Positions 54,456 to 64,000 of a DNA stretch of 64,000 nt are shown here, piece after piece. The stretch lies in NCBI RefSeq assembly GCF_000143415.4, contig NW_003314348.1:310422-374421 (forward strand), given 5' to 3'. How positions within the stretch are numbered: the first letter of the stretch is position 1; each line of letters opens with the position of its first letter. The translations under genes were made by a program, and so were the position numbers. Below the pieces are notes generated by a model. The model saw only the letters and a list, made by a program, of their open reading frames with translations. It did no database searches and was not told the origin of the DNA. The DNA is from Selaginella moellendorffii (lineage: Eukaryota > Streptophyta > Lycopodiopsida > Selaginellales > Selaginellaceae).

Positions 54456-57400
54456 CTAGAGGTAATAGTAGTCGCTGAGCATGACTCTTTGCTGGAGATC
54501 GTCCTCGTAAAACCTCCTCCCCTCCTCAGTCTCTAGCAGCTTGTCCAGGTTCTCTTTGTTCTGTTTTATTCTTTTGTCCATGTACTCCCAGGCTTCGTCG
54601 CTCACGCGTTGGACCTGGGAGAGACAAGAAATATATATGAGCTTGTGATTGATCAACACGAGTATCTCGAGTACCTGTCGTGGCTTTGGCGCACCGAATG
54701 TTGCGTATCCAACATTTCCAGGATAATAACTTGCTCTTCCAGGAAGAGAAGCACCATAAATCCCCCAACGGCCTTCATAAATAAGCGCATCGTATTCGTC
54801 CACTGGATAGACAACAGGCTGCAATCCAATCCAAATAGTAATTATCCATAAGAAAAAAGAAGAAAAAACAAACTTCTCGTACCTGGGGAATTCGTGGTGA
54901 TTTGTTGAAAACCTCCCACATATCTGCAGCTTGAAGCTCTGTTTTCTCCATAAGTCGGTCTACGAAAAGAACCAACTTACGAGCTTGAGCAACAAAGAAA
55001 ACATAAAAAAGTAAGGAAATGCATTACCTGCCATGGTTTCTAGAGCAGACCGATACTCCAAGAGCACCGACGTGCACTTCTCAATGGCGTATCTCATGTA
55101 TTCATCTCGTAGCGCTTGAATTTTTGGATTCAGCTGCAAGAAGTTCTCCGTTGTTAAGCCATGATTAGAGCAAGCAGGTCCTCTTACATGAACCAGGACG
55201 TCCTTTCTCGTTTTGTAGTATGTCTTGCCCAAGGCAGTGAAACCCGTCTGAAAGATTAGCCGATCAATGAGAGCTCCAGCTTGGCCAAGAAAAGATCCTG
55301 ATAACCAAGAGGTATTGTCTCTGCCAAAAATCAGCTCTTCTACAATTCTGGCTGCGGGTTCATCAAAGTGAGCAATAAATTTGATGGACGAATGGAAGGA
55401 AACTTACGAGCACATAGTCGGACAGCAGCATCTACATACTCTTGCTTCTTTGAGTAAACAAAATCCGGGGGCTCCGCGTATTGCATGTTAACAGTGGTAT
55501 CCATTTTACGGATGTTAGTCTGAAGCAAAAAAAGTAACATTATTCCTGGAGATAAAACGGCAATATACCTTTATGAATGGAGTATGAGGATTCGGGAAGT
55601 AGCAGTCAAGTACAGCAACAGCAGCTTCTCGATACGCTAACCTAGTGCGAGCTTCGCCAGTTTGATCTAGCACGTCTTCCTGGCCAGTAGCAAAAGACCC
55701 TCCTTGCTGCAGGAGAAAAGAATTCAGCACGGCAACTAAAATGCTCGTGGCAGGAAACGTACTCTACTTATTGCTTCTTCGAGTTCCGCTTTTTCAATGA
55801 ATTCCTTGTCATGCCGTATTGCTAGAATGACTGCCTCGTTTCTGTAAGACTAGAAAGAGTGAGAACACAAGTGGCTGTGCAACTTACAGAATATTAGCTA
55901 GTTCCGCTCCACTAAAACGGTTGGTCAATTTGGTAATATCTTTCAGCAATCTGAGCTTCTCTTCCTCCGACTTAAACGGTTTGTTTTTAGCATGAACCTG
56001 ATGCACGAACAGTAAGTAGCGATGGATAAAACTTGGCGAGAAAAGTAAACCTTTAAAATTTCTAATCTTCCTGCTTCTGAAGGAAGCCCCACTGCCATGA
56101 TTTTGTCAAACCGTCCTTTTCTCAGGAGAGCTGCATCAAGCATATCAAGCCTGTTGGTCGCTCCGATGACCAGCACCTGGACAAACATTTGTAATCAGTG
56201 CCGGATTCATAACTGCAAGTAACGTAAGATACGCACTCTTGATGACGTGAGGCCGCTCTGAAATCCATCAAGCTCGGTTAGCATTTGTATAAGGCCCTGC
56301 TCACGCTCCCTACCTCCCTGCACTTCAAGAGTGAACAACTCATCAAGTAATAGAAGACGGCCTACGTACCCCTCCAACATCATAGTTTCCACGCTTTCCA
56401 CCAATAGCATCAATTTCATCAATGAAAATGATTGATGGAGCAAAGTTTCTTGCTCTGGAGAACAGATCTTGCACACGAGCTGCGGCAACCCCGGCATACA
56501 TCTAGAGTGTGACCGCAAGTTTCGGTTAACAAGACATGATACGAAATATATGGAAAGCTTACCTCAACGAACTCGGCACCACCAACAGAAAAGAACGGTA
56601 GTCCAGCCTCGCCAGCAATTGCTCTAGCTAACAATGTCTTGCCAGTCCCTGGAGGCCCATGCAGCAGCACGCCTTTGGGAACATAGACCGTAGGATCTTC
56701 TTTGCTTTCCTTGAGCAACTTCACAACTTCTTGAAGCTCAGCCTTGATATAATCCTGTCCGGCAAAGTCGTCAAAAGTTACGCCTGTTTTCTCCTCGGCC
56801 GAGAGAAATCTTGCTCTGGAAATTCAAAGAAAGACTACTAGATCAGAACCAAAAGATTCACTGCTTGATTTACCTGCTCTCACCAAGTGCGCCAAGCACG
56901 TAGTTACCAGCTGTGAGATCGCGCTCTACATTCCATCCGCGATCTAAAGGATCTCTAAACCTGGTGAAGTAAGACAAGGACCACTTGAGAAAGAAAAAGA
57001 CCGATGCTGCCAGTGCCACCCGCATCCCCCAAACGGTGACGATTTTAGCCTGTGGATAGAGCTGGTTCGCTATGGTGTTCGTCTTGATCACTTTTATGTC
57101 CTTGAGCTGCGGATGGAGAAGCTTCCAAACGTCGCTCATGCAATCACCCGGCATTTTGTCAACCCAGTGCCGCCTGTAGACGACGGGCCTTTGCTCTACG
57201 ACTGTCACTCCATCTTTGACAACAAGCTTTCGAGCAGGCTCGTCGGCGGCCTTTCCGTCCACAAAATGTGGCAGTAGAACTGGCGAAATGAAAAGCTTGC
57301 AAGTAAGCCAAGTGAAGAGACACAATGCTACGCAAACACTTACCAGCAATGTGCTGCCCGTAATTCGCGTACTCGACGTACTCCACCTTTCCTGCTTCCA

Positions 57401-57929
57401 AGAGCTTCCAGAATTTGCTAAAAGCAATGTTTTGCCCGGGCTCGGGATCCAAGTGTGTTCCCCTGAGAGCGCCTGAGAGCCGCTTGTGAAAAGTTCTCCA
57501 TAACTCGAGCTGTTCTTGTTCGCGGTCGATCTGAAGTGCTACTTTCCTGTCCATTTCCAGCTGCTTGTCAATCCTTTCCTTCTCTGCCTCGGATACTTTC
57601 TAAGAAACACACAAAAAGAAACCAGAGCTAAGTATACAGAGTCTTGTGAGAAAAAAATTTAATACCTTGAAGATTTCTTGCAATCTCTCCTGTTCATCGA
57701 CCGCGTTTTGAGGCTCTGCCAGCGGCTTAGAACTCAGATTCTGGCCCAGCCAGGCCATTTTGCTAGCCGCAAGCCCCTCTTTCTTGAGGGGCATCAAATG
57801 CCCTCTCCCAACGGGCAATTGATCTGCCATACCTCGACACGGCAGCGCATTTGGCATCGAAAATCTCCGGATCGCATCGACGCTCCTCCGCCCGTCATGG
57901 CGCATCCGCCACAGGCAGTAGTCGCCCAT
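54456..57929 (-). CDS. FTSHI4: FtsHi4, proteolytically inactive plastid FtsH-like AAA protein
   Basis: A multi-exon minus-strand gene. Mapped 5' exons: 57666-57929, 57344-57599, 56874-57279, 56563-56815, 56370-56501, 56237-56317, 56051-56176, 55888-55997, with phase kept; the rest runs to the stop at 54456. The N-terminal part has a coiled, charged region and a transmembrane segment ([18 protein letters not shown]). The AAA module has Walker A (GPPGTGKT), Walker B ([12 protein letters not shown]) and the second region of homology ([19 protein letters not shown]). The M41 protease motif HEXXH is replaced by REAAV ([16 protein letters not shown]), so zinc cannot be held. REAAV, the GQED motif and a tail with [19 protein letters not shown] are typical of Arabidopsis FtsHi4 (EMB3144). 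FtsHi4 works with FtsH12 and other FtsHi proteins in the inner-envelope motor for protein import. The annotated start lacks an obvious transit peptide. Confidence 0.93.
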
Positions 57930-58001
57930 GGCTCTAAAACCTTATCCCCATTTGAAATTTTTAGGGTTCTTGAGCTAGGGTTTTAGCGAAAGAGGAGAGC
58001 A
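57930..58001. promoter_or_regulatory. 72-bp bidirectional promoter/leader between FTSHI4 and ribosomal protein L20
   Basis: Only 72 bp separate the two divergent start codons. It contains two telo-box-like elements (TTAGGGTT at 57961-57968 and TAGGGTTTTA at 57976-57985), which in plants mark promoters of ribosomal and translation genes. Both transcripts must have very short leaders or start within each other. Confidence 0.65.
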
Positions 58002-58422
58002 ATGCACAAGGACACGATCTTGAAGCTTGCCAGGGGATTCCGGGGCCGCGCCAAGAACTGCATCCGAATCGCCCGCGAGCGCGTCGAGAAGGCGCTGCAG
58101 TATGCGTATCGCGATCGGCGCAGCAAAAAGAGGGACATGCGTAGCCTGTGGATCATGAGGATCAATGCGGGCGCGCGGATCTATGGGGTAAGCTCTCACA
58201 TTCTCGTTTTGAGAGATTTTTTCGAGAGGTTCATCGCTGGTCTCGCAGCTGAGGTACAGTAATTTCATGCACGGCCTCAATCGCGAGAACATCCAGCTCA
58301 ATCGCAAGGTTCTTTCCGAGATCGCGATGAACGAGCCTTACTCCTTCAAATGCTTGGCCGATATCAGCGATCAAGCCATCAAGGCCAAGGCCGCCGCTGC
58401 CAGGCCCAAGCTTGTCCCTTGA
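58002..58422 (+). CDS. Organellar (mitochondrial-type) ribosomal protein bL20
   Basis: Two exons, 58002-58187 and 58249-58422; 119 residues, the usual length for bL20. Conserved features: [50 protein letters not shown] and, after the intron, [20 protein letters not shown] and [15 protein letters not shown]. bL20 binds 23S-type rRNA early in large-subunit assembly. Because plastid bL20 is normally encoded in the chloroplast genome, a nuclear copy without a long transit peptide is most likely the mitochondrial one (inference). It is divergent from FTSHI4 and followed 77 bp later by membrin on the same strand. Confidence 0.92.
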
Positions 58423-58499
58423 GAAAAAAAAGGAAAGGAAAACGAACTATTTGGCCCCAAGAATTTTAGGGTTCTTCGTCTTCTCCAGGGTTTGGATCG

Positions 58500-59363
58500 A
58501 TGAGTGGCGGTACGCTATCGGATGTCTACCAGCAAGCTCGCGTCTCCCTCTTCAAAGTACGCGATGGTTTGGAGAGGCTAGAGCGCTTAGAATGCTCCAC
58601 CAGTAGCAGTAGCAGTAGCCCCCGCGATGGAACTCTCTCCGGATCCGAGATCACCCAGTCAGTGAAGCGTGATCTAGGCCAGCTCCAGAAGTATAGCGAG
58701 GAACTCGATCAACTGTGGCGGCTCCAGCTCCAGAAATCTCAGCGAGACTTGTGGAAACGGTGAGTTTTAGATCTCTTTCTTGGTTTGTACTTGATCTTGC
58801 TGTGGATCGATAGGAAAGTAGAACAGGTCCTTGAGGAAGCTGATTCCTTGAGGCTTGGACTGGAAAAGTATCTTGGTCGCCAGCATCGACGTCAGATAGA
58901 GGCGCAAGAGCGAGCAGATCTTTTCAGGAGAATGGTTGGTCACTTGTGATTCTTGTCATCTATAAACTCGTTTGGTGGCTTTCTTAGAATGGAGACTCGG
59001 CACAAGTGCTCCAAATCTTTGACGATGAGCAGCAAGCTATGCGATCCTTGCAACGCTCGTCCAATATGCTCGAGGAAGCCATGGCCGCTGGAGTGGCAGT
59101 TCTTTCGAAGTATAGTGTCCAGCGTGACCGTTTAAAGGTAAGCGCACGTTTTTGGACTTCGAGAGAAGCGTGTAAATAATTGTTGGCGTGTGTTGTTGCA
59201 GAGTGCTCAGCGTAAGGCATTGGACATTCTCACAACGGTGGGATTATCCAACGCTGTTTTGAGAGTTATCGAGAAGAGACATCGCATTGACAAGTGGATA
59301 TCCTACACGGGAATGATCGTAACGATTGTTGTGGTCATTGCGGTGTGGATGTGGGTACGCTGA
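58500..59363 (+). CDS. Membrin, Golgi Qb-SNARE (MEMB11/MEMB12-like)
   Basis: Four exons: 58500-58759, 58814-58934, 58988-59137 and 59202-59363; 230 residues. The family is recognised from the N-terminal region (TLSDVYQQARVSLFKVRDGL), KSQRDLWKRKVEQVLEEADS, the Qb-SNARE helix (ILQIFDDEQQAMRSLQRSSN ... MLEEAMAAGVAVLSKY), the near-invariant QRDRLKSAQRKALDILTTVG and LSNAVLRVIEKR, and one C-terminal membrane anchor (YTGMIVTIVVVIAVWMW). Membrin forms ER-Golgi SNARE complexes with SYP31/BET1/SEC22-type partners. A possible extra 99-bp intron (59355-59453) lies at the stop: spliced and unspliced messages both end WMWVR. Exons after it would be 3' UTR. Confidence 0.94.
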
Positions 59364-60602
59364 GCCGATAATATACGAGGGTGCCATTTATAATACTCGT
59401 TTTTTTTTCCCAAAGGTTTCTTTGTTTTGTTTGTTTGGTTTTGTCACTTCTAGGTGCGATAATAAGATGGCTCCATTAAGACGTCGATATGAAAGTGCAG
59501 TATCCATCGAGGTAAAGTCGTCTCGACGATGAATCAGTTTTATCTATCCAGGCTAACTAAAGTTTTGTAGGACAAGTCCTTGCCAGATGGAGATGGCCAG
59601 GAGCATTAAATTGAAACTCGGCAGTCATCGTCGAGAACAAACTTGTGGGGAGCTGGCTTCTAATAATCTCGTGGCCCATTTCACTGAGATGTGAGGTCCA
59701 TCGTGGTTACAGCGAAAGCTGGCCGAACGGACTTCACTCCGTGGGTTGCGAAGTCTTTGAAACCGTGGGGACCGGTGCTGCCATTGCCATAATTTCGAAC
59801 GAATGGTCGGGTGGCTTTCATCTGAGAAGTTTTCTCAGCGAGAACAGTGATAGCAGCAAAAGTGATTGGAACAGGCAGGTTCATTATCACCATGCAACCG
59901 AGGCTCCTCCTCACGACACTTTTTTCCCTTTGGCCACTATTGCTTCTGCCACTGTGCTACTGGAGGAGAAGACTGCAACGAAGTGTGGGCTGCCTGCGGT
60001 CACAGCTATAGAAGGGATTATCCGAGAGGCGGGAATCTTGAGCTGCAGCTGGGAAAAAGAGATATTCAGCATTTTTACATTAGTTTTCGCTCGGATTGTC
60101 CTGCGTACTTGGAGAATCCAGCTACCGGAATGCCATCAGAATCAGAAGAAATGTTTTTAAACGACTGGGTGGAGCGGTGCCGTGCTGCCGCGGGGACAAA
60201 ATAGTTCATAGCAGGTTGGCAGTACAAAAACAAGGGGACAATAGGAGGAGGAATGGCTACTCGGGTGACGATCGGGAAGCTTGTCCTTGAGCGGGGATTC
60301 CTTTTACCAATCGCTTTCAACGGGACAGTCCACAGTTTGGTCCATCCCTTGCTCCTCCGTTATCCGGCTCCGTTTATGCAGTGAGGAGTGGTGCTGCTCG
60401 AGCTATGTATGGAAACTGGCCTCTTCCACCGCCACAGATTTTGCTGCTCGCTGGCCTCCGTCGCTACTTAGCTGCTGTGCTGCGTCGTCGACACTCCCGA
60501 CAGTCTTTTCGATTGCTCAAGGCTTCCAGACATGCTCGCTGGTGATTTCAGGACATCGGATCGAGAAGCTCGGATGCAGTAGTGGACAGGCAGTGAAGCA
60601 GA
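59364..60602. other. Region between membrin and the NPH3 gene, no confirmed gene
   Basis: Starts with likely membrin 3' UTR. At 59893 an ATG opens a 39-codon frame with a hydrophobic signal-peptide-like start; a second frame (to 60204) with regularly spaced Cys (GEDCNEVWAACGHSY, FRSDCPAYLENP, VERCRAAAGTK) follows in another phase, so a frame change would be needed to join them. 60210-60600 has several overlapping open frames but no motif and may be 5' leader of the NPH3 gene. Confidence 0.4.
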
Positions 60603-62953
60603 ATGAACGACGATCGGTCTACAAGCTCCGAGGATGGAGACAAGCTTGCGGGGAAATTCAGACGGGTTTCTTCCTCGGACTTGGAGTTCCGGGCCAGCGG
60701 GAAGAGCAATGTTCATAGGCTATACAAGCAGGAGCAGGACAAGTCAAAGCAGATGAAATTGGGAAGCAAGGTTGATGGCTTTGAGAGGCAAGGACAAGCA
60801 TGGTACGTATTTTCTGGCTTTCAGTTTTGCATCGCTTGGATAGAATGAAGCCGCATAGCCACACATAAATTCGGAAAGAAACTTTGCCATAATAATTGCC
60901 GGGTGCCTGGTTTCTGGTAGTTTCTTGCATTGATCTAGACCGTATTCATACTCGTTTCCCTGATAATTTTTGCTATGGATTTCACCAGGTTTGTGGCTAC
61001 GGAGCTACAGAGCGACCTGGTGGTACAAGTAGATGATCTCAAATTTCATCTTCACAAGGTAAGCAGTAAAGAAAGAAAGCCGAGAATTGTGAGCTTACTT
61101 GTTGTTTTTGTAGTTTCCTCTTCTGTCCCGGAGCGGTCGTCTGAACCGGCTAGTGTTTGAGTCCCGAGACACTGAAAAGGACCATATTGATCTTACTGGG
61201 ATACCAGGAGGCCCGGACTCTTTTGAACTTGCGGCCAAGTTCTGCTATGGAATGGCGATTGACCTCACGGCAGCCAATGTAGCAGGACTGAGATGCGCCG
61301 CAGAGTACCTGGAAATGACTGAAGACCTTGAGGAGGGGAATCTTATCTCGAAAACCGAGGCGTTTCTGAGCTTTATGGTACTGGGGTCGTGGAAGGATTC
61401 TCTTACAGTGCTCAAGTGCTGCGAAAAACTTTCACCTTGGAGTGAAAACCTCCAGCTGGTCCGGCGCTGCAGTGAATCAATTGCGTGGAAGGCCTGCACA
61501 GATACGAGAGGCATCAACTGGTCCACCATCGGAAAGGAATCCTCGAGCAGGAAGAGCGACAGTCCAGAGTCGAACGAGATGAGAAGCTCGGAGGATTCTA
61601 AGAGTGTTCCGGCGGACTGGTGGTTTGAGGACCTGCTGACGCTCTCAGTCGACCATTTTCTCAAGGTGATCGCTGCTATCAAGGTGAAAGGCATGAGGTC
61701 CGATTTACTTGGAGCCGTGGTTACGTCTTACGTGCTAAAGTGGGTGCCGGGGTTGTCGAGAGACACTGGCTATTTCAACGCCGAGAACAACATACACATG
61801 ACAGCCTCCACAGGACAGGACGATTTTACAGTGCTCCAGAACAAGACTCAGAAGCTGCTCGAGAACATCGTGGGAATTCTTCCGCTCCAGCAAGACACGG
61901 TCTCGTGTAGCTTTTTGCTCCGGCTGCTCCGAATCGCAAACATGCACGGGACGAGCACCGCGTGCAGGGCGGAGCTGGAGAAGCGGGTTGGCATGCAACT
62001 GGAGAACGCCTCTCTCGCCGACTTGCTCGTCCCGTCCTTCCTCCACACTTGCGAGACACTCTACGACGTGGATCTCATGCAAAGGCTGCTGCAGTACTTT
62101 TTGCTCCAAGAGCAAGTAACTCAGGCCAGCCCTTCGACTCTGGAGCAGCAGCTGGGCTTCGATGGAGCCATGAGAAGTGCCAAAGTTAAAGTGGCAAAGC
62201 TACTTGACGGCTACCTCTCAGAAGTGGCACGAGATCAGAACCTCTCTCTGGCAAAGTTCCAGGCGCTCGTGGAAGCTTTTCCAGATTCAGTCCGCACTAG
62301 TGACGATGGACTGTACAAGGCGATCGACACTTACCTGAAGGTTTTCTTTTCCACGGGTATTTTCGGTTTAACAACCAAACTTCTTCCTGTTTTTACAGGT
62401 TCATCCAGGCTTGACCGAACTCGAACGCAAGCGACTCTGTCGCGGGATGGACTGCCAGAGGCTTTCGTCGGATGCGTGCTTGCACGCTTCACAAAACGAA
62501 CGCCTCCCACTCAGAGTTGTGGTCCAGGTGCTGTTTAGCGAACAAGTGAAGCTTAAGAACGCTCTAAGCCCCGTGTTTGGGAAGGACATGGACGGGTGGG
62601 ACAATCCGCAGCAGGGCGATGGCTTCCATCCTCTCGTCAGCGATAGCTGGGCACAGGAACTGAAGGCGGTGAAAGCCGATTTGGAGCAAGTGAAAGAGAA
62701 GCTTGCCGAGTTCCAAAGCGAGTACTCGCTCGTGAGGCAGCAGCTCCAGAAATTACTTGGGCCAAAGGAGAAAAACCAGCATTCGTCTTCGTCCTCTTCG
62801 TGGAGTATGGGGTGGAAGAAGCTGAGACGAGCCTCCAACTTGTTCCACAGGGACGGCATGGATGATCCAGAGCAGCGGCCAAGCTACGTCGTGCAAAAGG
62901 ACGCCATTGACAACGTAGCCAAGCCTCGACTTCGTAGGAACTCCCTTTCGTAA
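60603..62953 (+). CDS. NPH3/RPT2-like (NRL) family protein, BTB-NPH3
   Basis: Four exons: 60603-60802, 60989-61058, 61114-62340 and 62399-62953; 683 residues. After a hydrophilic Ser/Lys-rich start comes the BTB domain ([23 protein letters not shown], then [41 protein letters not shown]). The NPH3 domain follows ([100 protein letters not shown]). A C-terminal coiled coil ([20 protein letters not shown]) and a basic Ser-rich tail ending LRRNSLS close the protein; this RxS-type tail resembles the 14-3-3 binding site of NPH3. NRL proteins act as CUL3 adaptors in phototropin signalling and polar auxin transport at the plasma membrane. Which member this is cannot be told. Confidence 0.93.
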
Positions 62954-63880
62954 AGAGACAACAACTTGTTTTTTCGAGGAAAAGCACCTCATGGACCAGC
63001 TATAAATTTTAAAACTTCAGGGAAACTGGAGTCCATCTTTTAAACTTAAAATGCAATATCATTTAATGGCTTTAAACTTCAGTGGCATTTAATGTTTTCA
63101 GATTATTCTTAAACTCATTATTATTATAATATAAACAAATACACCAATCAACCTAATCCTAAATGCAAAGCTTGATAATGGGATTAAATTTCATCACTTA
63201 TGAACATTCATAATTATTAGAAATATTAAATTTCTTAGAATATCTTAAGGATATGTATTTTGATAACCACACTACATTAATCAAAGGATAGTGATAAAAA
63301 ACTCATTAATTAGATTTATATAATATGAAGTTACAATCATTTTATAAAGATACAAAATATATTGATCTCTAACAAAACTATTCAAAGACCAAATCACAAT
63401 ATTATGATTATAATATAATATAATTTTTTTATTAATTTAAATTCTAAAATTTAATATTTATTAAAAAATTTATTCTATAAACCATTTTAATTTATTTTTA
63501 TATATATGCAACTTATATATAAATATAATAAAACATTCTCATTTGGAGAATGTGAAGCTTTTAAGTAATGAAAAGAAAAGTTATATTTTATAAAACATTA
63601 AAATTTTGAAATCAAATTTCTTCTAAAATTTTTTTAAAGTTAAAATTTTTAATAACATATTTAATTGAAATACTAATAAAATAAATGTTACACACAAATT
63701 TTATATAGTACAATTTGCATAAATTTTTAAAAAGAATTTAATATTAACTTCAGATTCATATTTAATGAGTTGTTGAATTTACATAAGATTCATCATTATG
63801 CATTCTAGATTTATTAAAAATATATTGTAATACATAATTTTTTTTTTATATTTTAACACTGTGAGGTTTATAAATACATG

Positions 63881-63964
<84 letters not shown>

Positions 63965-64000
63965 CACATATATATATATACACATATATATATATACATA
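62954..64000. other. AT-rich gene-free flank
   Basis: Nothing gene-like on either strand. Composition is strongly AT-rich with many A and T runs, similar to the relic block at 28500-31300. It ends in a TA/CATA microsatellite. Confidence 0.6.
63879..64000 (+). repeat. (TA)n / TATACATA microsatellite
   Basis: About 120 bases of TA repeats broken by CA at intervals of 15-20 bases, running to the window edge. The minus-strand Tyr-Ile repeat frame over it is an artefact. Confidence 0.95.

Noticed and set aside
61826-62115. Minus-strand and alternate-frame ORFs inside the NPH3 gene
   Set aside because: Shadows of a strongly supported coding exon with conserved NPH3 motifs in the plus frame.
1-64000. 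CRISPR array, bacterial operon or plasmid origin
   Set aside because: No regularly spaced identical repeats with unique spacers, and gene structure (GT-AG introns, plant families, retrotransposons) is clearly that of a plant nuclear genome.

Overview
The window looks like a nuclear segment from a lycophyte, most likely Selaginella (inference). Introns are very short (about 45-190 bp), both pentatricopeptide genes are intron-free and built of roughly 31-residue repeats, and one carries a DYW-type RNA-editing domain. Plastid genes of land-plant type (FTSHI4, LCAA/YCF54) sit beside old, heavily decayed LTR retrotransposons.

Layout. 1-18023 is retrotransposon territory: the 3' part of a Ty3/gypsy chromovirus-type element, its 3' LTR, and then an array of large LTRs around a non-coding interior with a tRNA-iMet-type primer binding site (a LARD-like non-autonomous element). 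These LTRs share sequence with the gypsy LTR, and one is interrupted by a 5'-truncated LINE with a 17-bp target duplication. 18024-31800 is a mosaic of relics: a copia RNase H scrap, a leucine-rich-repeat pseudogene split by a second gypsy element, a 2-oxoglutarate dioxygenase gene with a broken partial copy beside it, and a very AT-rich block holding a decayed LTR and a decayed gypsy pol.

31800-63000 is gene-rich. In order: PPR gene (-); KANADI-related GARP factor (+); an unrecognised six-exon gene (-); predicted plastid membrane protein (-); MYB-CC factor of PHL2/PHL3 type (+) with eight P1BS-like sites upstream; MYB-CC factor of PHL7 type (+); DYW-type PPR (-); LCAA/YCF54 (+); an unrecognised Ser/Thr-rich protein (+); two tandem small secreted proteins (-) with a third broken inverted copy between them; a RanBP2-type zinc-finger protein (+); FTSHI4 (-); mitochondrial-type ribosomal protein L20 (+); the Golgi SNARE membrin (+); and an NPH3/BTB-family protein (+). 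62954-64000 is AT-rich and ends in a (TA)n tract.

Common themes are organelle gene expression and chloroplast biogenesis (PPR and DYW proteins, FtsHi4, YCF54, bL20) and GARP/MYB-CC regulation, in a very compact arrangement (72 bp between the FTSHI4 and L20 start codons, 77 bp between L20 and membrin). Exon boundaries were set by hand from GT-AG sites and reading-frame continuity; family names come from recognised motifs, not from a database search.
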